A stretch of DNA of 64,000 nucleotides, taken from assembly GCF_000429445.1 (NCBI RefSeq), contig NZ_KE386904.1:124001-188000 (forward strand), written 5' to 3'. Under the pieces are notes generated by a model. It ran no database searches and was not told where the DNA came from. It saw only the letters and a program-made list of their open reading frames with translations. Source of the stretch: Algoriphagus terrigena DSM 22685 (GTDB lineage: Bacteria; Bacteroidota; Bacteroidia; Cytophagales; Cyclobacteriaceae). Below are positions 15,292 through 23,445 of the stretch, piece after piece (the stretch's first letter is position 1; every line of letters begins with the position of its first letter). The translations under genes and the position numbers were made by a program.

Positions 15292-16328
15292 TGGGGAGCA
15301 AAAAGTTAAGTTTTCTTGATCAATACCTGACTCTTTGGATATTCCTGGCCATGGCGGTGGGCGTTGGAATAGGCTATTTCTATCCATCGAGCTCCTCCGT
15401 AATCGACTCTTTCAGTGTGGGCAGCACGAATATTCCGATTGCTATTGGTCTGATCCTGATGATGTATCCTCCGCTGGCCAAAGAGGACTACAAGCTGCTG
15501 CCGAAGGTCTTCAAGAATGTAAAAATCCTCACTATTTCCCTGGTTTTGAACTGGATCATTGGGCCGATACTGATGTTTGCCCTGGCTTTGATCTTCCTCC
15601 AAGACTACCCGGAATACATGGTAGGCTTGATCCTGATCGGGTTGGCGAGGTGTATCGCGATGGTGCTGGTGTGGAATGATCTGGCAGAAGGAAGCAGCGA
15701 GTATGGTGCCGGCTTGGTCGCGCTGAACAGTATTTTTCAGGTCTTTGCGTACAGCTTCTACGCCTGGATATTTATCACCGTCCTCCCTCCCTATTTTGGT
15801 TTCGACGGAGCCATCGTGGATATTTCTATCGCAACAATAGCCGAAAGTGTCGCCATCTATCTCGGTATCCCGTTTTTGATGGGGATTTTGACACGGGTGA
15901 TTTTGGTGAAAGCAAAAGGTGGGGATTGGTACAAAAACACCTTCATTCCTGCCATTTCGCCTATCACGCTGGTGGCTTTGCTCTTCACGATCGTGGTGAT
16001 GTTTTCCCTGAAAGGCGAACTCATCGTACAGATCCCGATGGATGTGGTAAGAATTGCTGTTCCCCTCTTGGTTTACTTTGCATTGATGTTTTTAATCGGC
16101 TTTTTCGTAACCAAAGCAATGGGTGCCGAGTATGACAAGTCTGCTGCTGTGGCGTTCACCGCTGCCGGAAACAATTTTGAGCTGGCGATTGCTGTCGCGA
16201 TTGCGGTGTTTGGCTTAAACTCCGGTCAGGCATTCGCCGGAGTGATCGGCCCGCTGGTGGAGGTGCCAGCATTGATCCTGTTGGTCCGTGTGTCTTTTTG
16301 GTTGAAGAGAAAGTATTTCAGGGCCTAG
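15291..16328 (+). CDS. acr3: ACR3-family arsenite efflux permease
   Basis: 345 residues with about ten hydrophobic segments. Conserved ACR3 features are the cysteine in GLARCIAMVLVWNDLAEG (membrane segment 4), essential in characterised ACR3 proteins, and the glutamate in AAGNNFELAIAVAIAVFG (segment 9). The protein exports arsenite across the inner membrane using the proton gradient. It is the last gene of the arsenic operon, translationally coupled to the reductase. The convergent pectate lyase gene begins at the next base, with no terminator in between. Confidence 0.95.
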   Translation: MGSKKLSFLDQYLTLWIFLAMAVGVGIGYFYPSSSSVIDSFSVGSTNIPIAIGLILMMYPPLAKEDYKLLPKVFKNVKILTISLVLNWIIGPILMFALALIFLQDYPEYMVGLILIGLARCIAMVLVWNDLAEGSSEYGAGLVALNSIFQVFAYSFYAWIFITVLPPYFGFDGAIVDISIATIAESVAIYLGIPFLMGILTRVILVKAKGGDWYKNTFIPAISPITLVALLFTIVVMFSLKGELIVQIPMDVVRIAVPLLVYFALMFLIGFFVTKAMGAEYDKSAAVAFTAAGNNFELAIAVAIAVFGLNSGQAFAGVIGPLVEVPALILLVRVSFWLKRKYFRA

Positions 16329-17426
16329 TTACTCTCCCTCAACCTTCCTTTTCCACTCAGGATAAGCCGCCAATACTTTAGACGGAGCATTCGTGTACCA
16401 ACTATAGCCGTTGCGGCGCTCGTAACCGATCTCGGCGAGTGAGTTTTTCTTGATCCCATCGCGATCACAAAAGAAGGGTTGCTCGGTTTCCAGATCGTAG
16501 AAGCGGGCCCACAGAGGCGCTGCGTTCTTGTTCTCCACCACGATGCGGTTCTTTTTTCCCTCCGAATCGGTTTCGGTTTCTACGCTGATTCCTTCGATCT
16601 GATGTGCTTCAAACCATTGAATCGCTCCATCCACTGCGGCGATCACTTCCTTGGAAGGATCGTCCAGTCTCATCAGCAACAGCACAATTCCGGCAGATTC
16701 GCTGCCGCTAAACGACGGCAACTCGTACGCACGGGCCTTTGCGGGAGCAAACGTTTTTTCATCATGCTGGGCACACCAGACGGTACGCTGACCATTTACC
16801 ACGATTTGGGTTTTCAGAATGCAGTCAATCCCTGCGTCAAATGACTTTTGTGCTTTTGCTATTAGTTCCGGATCGAGCTTCAAGGAGGAATAGGCTTTGT
16901 CCCCAGAATAGATCTCTTTGAGAAATCTCAGCGTGTTCACCATCGCGTCGTCATTGTAGGTGATGTGCGTCGAGTAGTCTACCTTTCCCCCACGAATGGG
17001 GAAAAACTGCGGCCATCCGCCATTGTCGTATTGGGAGATAAGGATGTAATTCAAGCCCCTTTCAAACGCTTCCTTATAGCGTTCGTCCTGTAGATGAGCA
17101 TACACTTTCGCCAAAAACCTCATCTCGGTGATGGTTGCTCCATTGTCAAAAGTGGCTCCTATTTTGGCTTTGGTCGCGATGATCCCGGACTTTACTGAGT
17201 CGGACAAGGGCTGGTGAAACTCTTTGTTTTTCTCCCAGCCCCCGATGTCTTTTTGGTTCAGCAGGACGTTTTCGGCCACTGCTTTAGCCTCATCCGATCC
17301 ATACCAAGCGTCAGGCATCTTGGTCGCTACCTGCTTCCAACTTATGGTGAGATAGCTTGCTTCCTGAGCGAAACCTGAAGTGCAAATCAATGCTATAAGA
17401 AAACTGAATAGGTTTTTGGGTTTCAT
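16329..17426 (-). CDS. Secreted pectate lyase, PL10 family
   Basis: 365 residues, signal peptide MKPKNLFSFLIALICTSGFAQ. The (alpha/alpha) toroid repeats of PL10 are recognisable in DIGGWEKNKEFHQPL, ATFDNGATITEMRFL, SQYDNGGWPQFFPIR, YNDDAMVNTLRFL, and YELPSFSGSESAGIVLLLM. The last carries the family-typical ELPS-SGsEs block. The enzyme cleaves polygalacturonate by beta-elimination, normally needing calcium. It is a single gene with no SusCD pair alongside. With the GH5 and sulfatase genes elsewhere it suggests use of plant or algal polysaccharides. Confidence 0.88.
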   Translation of the reverse strand: MKPKNLFSFLIALICTSGFAQEASYLTISWKQVATKMPDAWYGSDEAKAVAENVLLNQKDIGGWEKNKEFHQPLSDSVKSGIIATKAKIGATFDNGATITEMRFLAKVYAHLQDERYKEAFERGLNYILISQYDNGGWPQFFPIRGGKVDYSTHITYNDDAMVNTLRFLKEIYSGDKAYSSLKLDPELIAKAQKSFDAGIDCILKTQIVVNGQRTVWCAQHDEKTFAPAKARAYELPSFSGSESAGIVLLLMRLDDPSKEVIAAVDGAIQWFEAHQIEGISVETETDSEGKKNRIVVENKNAAPLWARFYDLETEQPFFCDRDGIKKNSLAEIGYERRNGYSWYTNAPSKVLAAYPEWKRKVEGE

Positions 17427-17530
17427 GGTTGCTTGTAAATGTGCTTTTGTTTAACCTCAACGATAATACCGCGGCAGTTGATCAAATCTGGCGTATCGTT
17501 GACTGTATCTTTTCAAAAACGTGAGTATCA

Positions 17531-17559
17531 AAAAAGCCCGAAATTTCTCCCGGGCTTTT
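17531..17559 (-). terminator. Terminator of S10 carboxypeptidase gene
   Basis: AAAAGCCCG and CGGGCTTTT arms; on the minus strand a T-run follows. It lies 20 bases beyond the stop codon. Confidence 0.8.
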
Positions 17560-17579
17560 ATCCTGATGATTCTTCGATC

Positions 17580-19073
17580 TTAGTTCTTCGCGGGCTGGCC
17601 AGGCGCAACGGTGGACTTCTGGATAAACACACGAATGTCTTCATTTGACGTCGCTAAGTCCTCAGCTCTCAGGTACATCATGTGTCCAGAGCGGTAGCCT
17701 TTGAAGTCGATGCGGTCTTTCAACTTCCCGTTCGGATCGATGTGCCAGGTGCTGTATTTGGCATTGAAATAGTCGGTGCCACCATCATAATATCCAGACT
17801 GAACCATGAGGTGTAAGTATGGATTCTGACGCATGGCAGTTCCCAAATCATACCCGGTCGTCTCGTTGCTTCTATCCCAAGGATGAACCGGACCGAAAAG
17901 ATTGTAGGTGAGGTCAGTGTTGAATTTCAGCGTGTTTTTGGCATAAACCTGAAATGCCGGAGCAAACGCATGATTCCAGCTGGTCAGGGCCGGATCAAAA
18001 TCAGGAGAACTTCCCGTGTCCATTCGGTCGATGCCTTTGTAGCGGCTATCCAGGCGACCGATCGTCATTCCGTCACGTTCTCTCAGCAGTTCCTTCCAGA
18101 AAAAGCCGGTTGGCACCATGAGGTTATAGCTAAGAATGGACTCCTTGCTCAAGCCTGAATAGTAGGCCATCTTGGTCGCAATGGCGTCTCTTTCGGTTTC
18201 CGAAAGCATTCCTCCTTTTGACATCGCCGGCAGCACTTCATTGAGCGCAAACGGCTCTACAATTGCCAGCAACTCATCTAGATCTTTGCTCTGCAAGTCT
18301 GCAGGCAACGCCTTGTGATACCAAGCGGTAGCGGCGTAGTATGGCCAGTAGTTCGCCATCTTCACCGGACCTTCACGCTCGATTCCCATGTCGGTCGGAG
18401 ACACCAGGATTACTCCGTTGAAATACATCCAATGCGCATCTTGCAGCTGAGCCACGATGCCAGCCACTCGGGTGGTGCCATAGCTTTCGCCGATCAGATA
18501 CTTTGGCGAAGCCCATCTGTTGGCGCGGGTCACAAAGGTATTGACCCAATCCGACAGGTATTTGATGTCAGAATTGATCCCAAAGAAAGTTGCTCTTGGC
18601 GTATCTTCTTTGACCATTCTGGAATAACCCGTGTTGACCGGATCGATGTAGACGATGTCCGCTACGTCCAAGATCGAATGCGGATTGGCTTTGGTGCCAT
18701 ATGGCTGGACTGGATAGCCCTCGTCATCGATATTCAGGATCACCGGGCCGGTGTAGGCCAAGTGCATCCAGATCGACGCCGAACCGGGTCCGCCGTTGAA
18801 GCTGATAACCAAGGGACGCGTGGTCTTGTCAGCGATGTCGGTTCTTTCGTAGTAGGTGTAGAAAAGCGAGGCAATCGGTTCTCCTTTTTCATCCCAAACC
18901 GGCTGCGTGCCGGCCGTGGCTTTGTACGGAACCCGCTTGCCCTTGATGGTAACCTCGGCGGTGGTTTCCACCTTGGTTTCTACCGGGATCTTACGTTGGG
19001 TTGTCAGTTCGGTTTGTGCCAGGGTGACACCAAAGCAAACTAAAAGCAACATGCTTAAATAGATTTTCTTCAT
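17580..19073 (-). CDS. Serine carboxypeptidase-like S10-family peptidase, exported
   Basis: 497 residues, signal peptide MKKIYLSMLLLVCFGVTLAQ. S10 motifs are FNGGPGSASIWMHLAYTGP (oxyanion region), S197 in IGESYGTTRVAG (nucleophile), the Asp region in QSGYYDGGTDYFNAKY and the catalytic His in GYRSGHMMYLR near the end. It should remove C-terminal residues from peptides in the periplasm or outside the cell. It ends with a clear terminator. It may be cotranscribed with the potassium channel gene upstream, but an 82-base gap makes a separate promoter likely. Confidence 0.92.
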   Translation of the reverse strand: MKKIYLSMLLLVCFGVTLAQTELTTQRKIPVETKVETTAEVTIKGKRVPYKATAGTQPVWDEKGEPIASLFYTYYERTDIADKTTRPLVISFNGGPGSASIWMHLAYTGPVILNIDDEGYPVQPYGTKANPHSILDVADIVYIDPVNTGYSRMVKEDTPRATFFGINSDIKYLSDWVNTFVTRANRWASPKYLIGESYGTTRVAGIVAQLQDAHWMYFNGVILVSPTDMGIEREGPVKMANYWPYYAATAWYHKALPADLQSKDLDELLAIVEPFALNEVLPAMSKGGMLSETERDAIATKMAYYSGLSKESILSYNLMVPTGFFWKELLRERDGMTIGRLDSRYKGIDRMDTGSSPDFDPALTSWNHAFAPAFQVYAKNTLKFNTDLTYNLFGPVHPWDRSNETTGYDLGTAMRQNPYLHLMVQSGYYDGGTDYFNAKYSTWHIDPNGKLKDRIDFKGYRSGHMMYLRAEDLATSNEDIRVFIQKSTVAPGQPAKN

Positions 19074-19155
19074 AAGGCGTGGTTTCTAAGTTTATTGAAA
19101 AAATAGCGAGGAAATATGGTTGTTGAGACTCGATTTTACAGGAATGGGGATTCTT

Positions 19156-19884
19156 TTAGTGTTTTTCGACCGTACTCGACCCCACCAGCTTGGCGATCAC
19201 CACCGCTGGATAGAGGATGCCGGTGGTAGACAGCATCACCGCCAGCATTTTTGACATGATGTTTACAGGAAGATAGTCTCCATACCCCACTGTGGTCAAG
19301 GACACCAAACTGAAATAGATGTAGGCCGAAAAATCCTGATCCACCCCTGTCAGTTCCTTGATAGACGCATCTCCAGAGATCCCGGAGATAGACGAACCGA
19401 CACTGATCTGAATCACTTCCAAAGCAAAAGCGCCCAAGATTGCAACCAGCAAATAGACGTTGATCGCCCCGATGATCCGAAAGAGGTTGATCTCATAATT
19501 CCTGAAAAGCAATCTGATATTGAGGAAGATGAACACCATCATGTTAAGCAATCCGATGATCCGTTCCTGCAAATAAAACTCCACCGGCAAGTCGCTAAAC
19601 CGCAAGATCCGCAACACCAACTGGCACAAAAACAGGATCGTGGTCAACCCGATCAGCAACTTATTGTCCGACATCCAAATGCCGGTAAAGAACAAAAAGA
19701 TGAAAACGATGTTGACAAAAAGTATCTTGACGTGGCCGTAGTCAATCAAAACGGGCAACACAAAAACGGTGAAAACCAAGGCAACCATCAGCACCAGAAA
19801 GCTCGCGTCGTTCAACCAGTAGTCCGTTATCCGCTTGAAAACTTTGTGTACGGGATGCAGTCTCGGGATTCTTTTGGTTTCCAT
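19156..19884 (-). CDS. Two-pore-motif potassium channel protein (single TVGYGD filter)
   Basis: 242 residues. Several hydrophobic helices occupy residues 25-165, followed by a pore region SLTTVGYGDYLPVN (K+-channel selectivity filter TVGYGD) and a last inner helix (MLAVMLSTTGILYPAVVIAKLVG). The arrangement of about six helices with one pore loop resembles voltage-gated-like bacterial channels, but no Arg-rich S4 is obvious. A tetramer would conduct K+ across the inner membrane. It is the third gene of a tight operon: only three bases separate it from phzF-like. Confidence 0.88.
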   Translation of the reverse strand: METKRIPRLHPVHKVFKRITDYWLNDASFLVLMVALVFTVFVLPVLIDYGHVKILFVNIVFIFLFFTGIWMSDNKLLIGLTTILFLCQLVLRILRFSDLPVEFYLQERIIGLLNMMVFIFLNIRLLFRNYEINLFRIIGAINVYLLVAILGAFALEVIQISVGSSISGISGDASIKELTGVDQDFSAYIYFSLVSLTTVGYGDYLPVNIMSKMLAVMLSTTGILYPAVVIAKLVGSSTVEKH

Positions 19885-19887
19885 GGC

Positions 19888-20685
19888 TCAGGAGATTTCC
19901 AAGGTACCGACCAAGACTTTGACCGCATTTCCACTGATCAAGACACGGTCGTCATGCTTTTCCAGAAAGAGCTCCCCTCCCCGCTGACTTGCCTGAAAGG
20001 CTTTCAGCTGGGTTTTCCCCGTCTTCTGGCCCCAATAATCGATCAAAGCACAATGCACAAAACCTGTGACAGGATCTTCATTGATTCCCACGTTTGGTCC
20101 AAAAAAGCGGCTGACGATGTCGTGCGCTCCGTCTCCGGGCGCGGTGATCACAAATCCGAGGTCGCTGTTTTCTGCGATTTCGCCAAAGTCAGGAATAAAT
20201 TCCCGCACGGCTTTTTCACTTTCCAACTCAAAGATCCAACATCTCGGAAGCTGGGCGGCGTGAACGACTTTGTTGCCAAACAGCTCGGCGCTAAAGAAGG
20301 GATGCATGTCGGAAAACGTCGGAATCAGAGGGAAATCCATCGTGAGTTGTCCCTCTTTTGTTTTGACCCGTAGCTCTCCGCTTCTCGTCTGAAACCGGAT
20401 GGTCTCCAGATCAGAAGCCCAGCCGCATTCGTTCATCCAAAAAGCCGATGCCAAGGTGGCATGTCCGCATAGGTCGATCTCCACCGCTGGCGTAAACCAG
20501 CGGAGCGAAAACACGCCGTGCTCAGAAGTTCGCTCGACGAAAGCCGTTTCGCTCAGATTCATCTCCATAGCGATGGACTGCATTTGGGCGGCGGAGAGGG
20601 AATGATCTAACAGGCAAACCGCTGCGGGATTACCCGAAAACGCCCTGTCCGTGAAGGCGTCAATGATTGCGATAGGTAGGATCAT
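19888..20685 (-). CDS. PhzF-family isomerase
   Basis: 265 residues, matching the PhzF fold of two similar diaminopimelate-epimerase-like halves. Typical segments are DAFTDRAFSGNPAAVCLLD at the N-terminus, SETAFVERTSEHGVFSLRWFTPAVEIDLCGHATLA (catalytic Glu in SETAF, and CGHAT), and GINEDPVTGFVHCALIDYWG in the second half. PhzF itself isomerises a phenazine precursor, but most chromosomal family members have unknown substrates, and no phenazine genes are present here. Three-base gaps on both sides place it in the middle of the dinB/phzF/channel operon. Confidence 0.92.
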   Translation of the reverse strand: MILPIAIIDAFTDRAFSGNPAAVCLLDHSLSAAQMQSIAMEMNLSETAFVERTSEHGVFSLRWFTPAVEIDLCGHATLASAFWMNECGWASDLETIRFQTRSGELRVKTKEGQLTMDFPLIPTFSDMHPFFSAELFGNKVVHAAQLPRCWIFELESEKAVREFIPDFGEIAENSDLGFVITAPGDGAHDIVSRFFGPNVGINEDPVTGFVHCALIDYWGQKTGKTQLKAFQASQRGGELFLEKHDDRVLISGNAVKVLVGTLEIS

Positions 20686-20688
20686 GGA

Positions 20689-21204
20689 TCAATAGCGTTC
20701 TTTGAGGATGTTGAGATGATGGATGAAATGCCCTGGAATGATCCAAAAAAGGGATCTTGGGGAGATTAAGTTACCGTTAGCCGTGCCAATATTGTCCAGC
20801 ACATTGTCATTCAGCGATCGCACCAGGGTCATCAGCGCGGTCCGCTCCGCTTCGAAATCGGCCAAGAGCAGTTCGATCTGCACATGATTGTATTGGGCAT
20901 TGAGGACATAGGGATCCTGGTCAAAGCCCGGCAGGGAATTTTGATCCCCACGGGAAAAGCACAGCGCGCGAAAAGTCATGATCCGATCCGTGTCAGTGAT
21001 ATGTCCCAGGACTTCCTTGGGAGTCCACTTTCCGGGTGCGTAAGGAGTACTATCCCAATCTCCTTCTTTGGATCGAAACAAATCCTTCATCTCAGCGACC
21101 TGTGAAAGGATGAGCTCCAGATAGTTTTCTTCAGAAAGTTTAGAGATGTAGGTGTGATAAAAAGAAGGATAAGTCCCGGTTTGGGGTAATGTGAAGCTGT
21201 TCAT
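20689..21204 (-). CDS. DinB-family four-helix metal-binding protein
   Basis: 171 residues. DinB_2 features are the H-containing helix ends in PKEVLGHITDTDRIM and IIPGHFIHHLNILKERY, giving three histidines for a metal site, and WDSTPYAPGKWTPKEVLGHI, which is typical of Bacteroidota DinB-like proteins. The family includes thiol transferases (bacillithiol and mycothiol type) and many members of unknown activity. It is the first gene of the three-gene operon. A second DinB paralogue is at 34984. Confidence 0.85.
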   Translation of the reverse strand: MNSFTLPQTGTYPSFYHTYISKLSEENYLELILSQVAEMKDLFRSKEGDWDSTPYAPGKWTPKEVLGHITDTDRIMTFRALCFSRGDQNSLPGFDQDPYVLNAQYNHVQIELLLADFEAERTALMTLVRSLNDNVLDNIGTANGNLISPRSLFWIIPGHFIHHLNILKERY

Positions 21205-21269
21205 ATAAAAGTTGCTTGGGTTAAAAGGGATTCGGATAAATTTAGGGTTAAGGTTAAAACCAAACTACT

Positions 21270-22616
21270 ATGCGCAAAACTTTATTCGCCCTTTTTCTCG
21301 TCCTCACGATCTGGAACTCACACGCCCAAACGATCGTGGACCGAAACCCGAAAATTGAAAAACTGGTCGCTGAGGTCTCGGCTGATTCTCTCAAGAAATA
21401 CATCTACGACTTGGCCGCCTTCAACTCCAGACACACGCTGAGCGTCGACGACAAAAGCGGCATGCCAGCCGCCCAGCGCTATGTTCTCGACAAGTTCAAC
21501 TCCTTTGCGACCGCTTCCAATGGACGAATGACTGCGGAGATAGCCGACTTCGTCACCCCTGCCGATGGCCGTCGGATCACTGCCGATGCAAAAGTCGCCA
21601 ATGTGATCGCCACGCTGAAAGGAACTGATCCTGCAGATGACCGGATCTTCATCGTCTCGGGGCATTTGGACTCCCGAAACAAAGACGTGATGGATGCCGA
21701 GGGCGGTGCGCCGGGTGCCAATGACGACGGCAGCGGCGTAGCAGCTGTGATCGAACTGGCCCGCGTCATGGCCAAGATGGAGTTTTCAGCCACGGTTCTT
21801 TTTGTGGCGTTCACAGGGGAAGAGCAAGGACTCAAAGGTGCTACTTACCTCGCCGACAAAGCCAAAACCGAAGGCTGGAACATCGCCGGCGTGCTGAATA
21901 ACGACATCGTCGGCAACAGCAACTCATCCGAGACCAACATCAGCGACAACACCAAAGTCCGGATCTTTTCCGAGACCATTTCCCTCTCCGAGACCGAACA
22001 GCAGGCAGGCCTTCGCCGCTCCATCAGTGCCGACAACGACAGCAAGTCCCGTCAATTGGCCCGATATATCAAGGAAGTCGGCGAGCGCTACGTCGATCAG
22101 ATGGAGGTCAAGCTGATCTACAGAAGCGACCGATTCCTCCGCGGCGGTGACCAGACTCCTTTTCTGAGAAATGGATTTACCGCGATCCGCATGTCGGAGA
22201 TGAATGAAAATTTCTATCATCAGCATGAAAATGTCCGCATGGAAAATGGCATTCAGTACGGAGATTTGCCGGAATTCATGGACTTCGAATACCTGCGAAA
22301 AGTATCTGCGGTCAACCTTGCCGCTGCAGCTTCACTTGCCAACTCCGCCGGTGTGCCCGAGGAGGTCAAGATCGACGTGCGCGGATTGAGCAACAAGTCG
22401 ATCCTGCTTTGGAACGCTCCAGCCCTCGGCAAAGTGAAAGGCTACTATGTCCTGATGCGCGAGACCTCGGAGTCGATGTGGGAAAAGAAGTTTTTTACCA
22501 CCGAGACAACCCTGACTTTACCCTATTCTAAAGACAATTACTTCTTTGCCGTTCAGTCCGTCTCAGAGACCGGCGAAGAAAGCTTGGCCGTAATCCCTGT
22601 TCCACTTTCCAGATAA
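21270..22616 (+). CDS. Secreted M28-family zinc aminopeptidase with C-terminal beta domain
   Basis: 448 residues, signal peptide MRKTLFALFLVLTIWNSHAQ. M28 metal ligands and catalytic residues are visible in VSGHLDSRNKD (His), GANDDGSGVAA (bridging Asp), FTGEEQGLKGA (Glu-Glu) and NNDIVGNSN (Asp), with a late His in ENFYHQHENVRM. The final 80 residues (LLWNAPALGKVKGYYVLMRE through YFFAVQSVSETG) look like a fibronectin-III-like domain. It should release N-terminal amino acids from extracellular peptides. It forms a single-gene unit divergent from dinB. Confidence 0.9.
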   Translation: MRKTLFALFLVLTIWNSHAQTIVDRNPKIEKLVAEVSADSLKKYIYDLAAFNSRHTLSVDDKSGMPAAQRYVLDKFNSFATASNGRMTAEIADFVTPADGRRITADAKVANVIATLKGTDPADDRIFIVSGHLDSRNKDVMDAEGGAPGANDDGSGVAAVIELARVMAKMEFSATVLFVAFTGEEQGLKGATYLADKAKTEGWNIAGVLNNDIVGNSNSSETNISDNTKVRIFSETISLSETEQQAGLRRSISADNDSKSRQLARYIKEVGERYVDQMEVKLIYRSDRFLRGGDQTPFLRNGFTAIRMSEMNENFYHQHENVRMENGIQYGDLPEFMDFEYLRKVSAVNLAAAASLANSAGVPEEVKIDVRGLSNKSILLWNAPALGKVKGYYVLMRETSESMWEKKFFTTETTLTLPYSKDNYFFAVQSVSETGEESLAVIPVPLSR

Positions 22617-22723
22617 GCTGTTGAGAGTAATTAAACCAATTCTAAATTCTGGGCTAACCGGCCAGATTGGGAATGAAATACTCCCTGATTTGGTTAATTT
22701 TAAACAACGAATTTTTACAAGAC

Positions 22724-22811
22724 ATGTAATCGAGCATTCGAAAACGCCCGCTGTGGGATTTTAGCAACCGTGCGAGATTACACCTTACCTTTAAAAACAA
22801 CTTATAAACAG
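22724..22811 (+). promoter_or_regulatory. Six-copy 5-prime leader motif, copy 4 (ferritin gene)
   Basis: Opens ATGTAATCGAGC, has GTGGGATTTTAGCAACC, GCGAGATT at 22772-22779, and ends TTTAAAAACAACTTATAAACAG before the ATG (with the last bases part of the shared tail). TGTAATC can pair perfectly with GATTACA, then tandem G.A pairs and GC/GC. Here the variable pair is T-A, and its ATG is followed at once by a stop codon, so conservation is not of a peptide. No palindrome is inserted. Confidence 0.7.
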
Positions 22812-23357
22812 ATGAAACAGAAAGAAATCGTAACGCTTCAGCGTTCGTTACTCCCCGATACGGAAGACCTTCTCAACAAACAGGTAGAAATGGAAGGCAA
22901 ATCTTCCGCCTACTACTTATCCATGGCTTCTTGGTGCCACATGATGGGCTACGCAAATGCCGCCAAATACCTCTACACCCACGCGGATGAGGAGCGGATG
23001 CACATGATGAAGATCTTCCAATACATCAACGAAGCTGGAGGGCATGCCATCCAGCCGGAGATCACCGGAGTCCGTCATCATTTTAACTCACTGCGGGAGG
23101 TATTTGAGTTGATCCTGGAGCACGAAATCCTGGTCACCAAATCCATCAACAACATCGTGGATCATGCTTTTTCGGCGAAAGACTTTGCGACCTTCAGCTT
23201 TATGCAATGGTATGTGACTGAGCAGCGTGAAGAGGAAACCATGTCCCGCAGAGCGCTTGAGCTGTTTGAGATCATCGGTGTTGAAGGTGTTGGACTCTGG
23301 ACAATCGATCAGGAGCTGGGCAAGCTGCACGCAGCGGCTGCCAGCGCCGGAGCTTAA
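22812..23357 (+). CDS. Ferritin
   Basis: 181 residues from the ATG giving MKQKEIVTLQRSLLPD; a GTG 42 bases upstream is rejected because it lies inside the conserved leader. The four-helix ferritin fold is shown by the ferroxidase residues in NKQVEMEGKSSAYYLSMASWC (Glu, Tyr), YTHADEERMHMMKIF (Glu-Glu-x-x-His) and MQWYVTEQREEETM (Gln/Glu). The final helix is followed by an Ala-rich tail. The 24-mer oxidises Fe(II) and stores iron as a mineral core. A strong bidirectional terminator follows. Confidence 0.93.
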   Translation: MKQKEIVTLQRSLLPDTEDLLNKQVEMEGKSSAYYLSMASWCHMMGYANAAKYLYTHADEERMHMMKIFQYINEAGGHAIQPEITGVRHHFNSLREVFELILEHEILVTKSINNIVDHAFSAKDFATFSFMQWYVTEQREEETMSRRALELFEIIGVEGVGLWTIDQELGKLHAAAASAGA

Positions 23358-23380
23358 GACAGATAGTCATTAGAAACAAG

Positions 23381-23413
23381 AAAGCCCCAAGACCTGACGG
23401 TTTTGGGGCTTTC
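23381..23413. terminator. Bidirectional terminator between ferritin and ppk1
   Basis: AAAGCCCCAA and TTGGGGCTTT arms around a 12-base loop region, serving the two convergent genes. Confidence 0.8.
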
Positions 23414-23445
23414 CTGTTTATTGACATTCGACATTGGTCTCTTTC

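Noticed and set aside
22770..22811. GTG start extending ferritin by 14 residues
   Set aside because: The extension lies inside the conserved leader element; MKQKEIV is the normal ferritin start.
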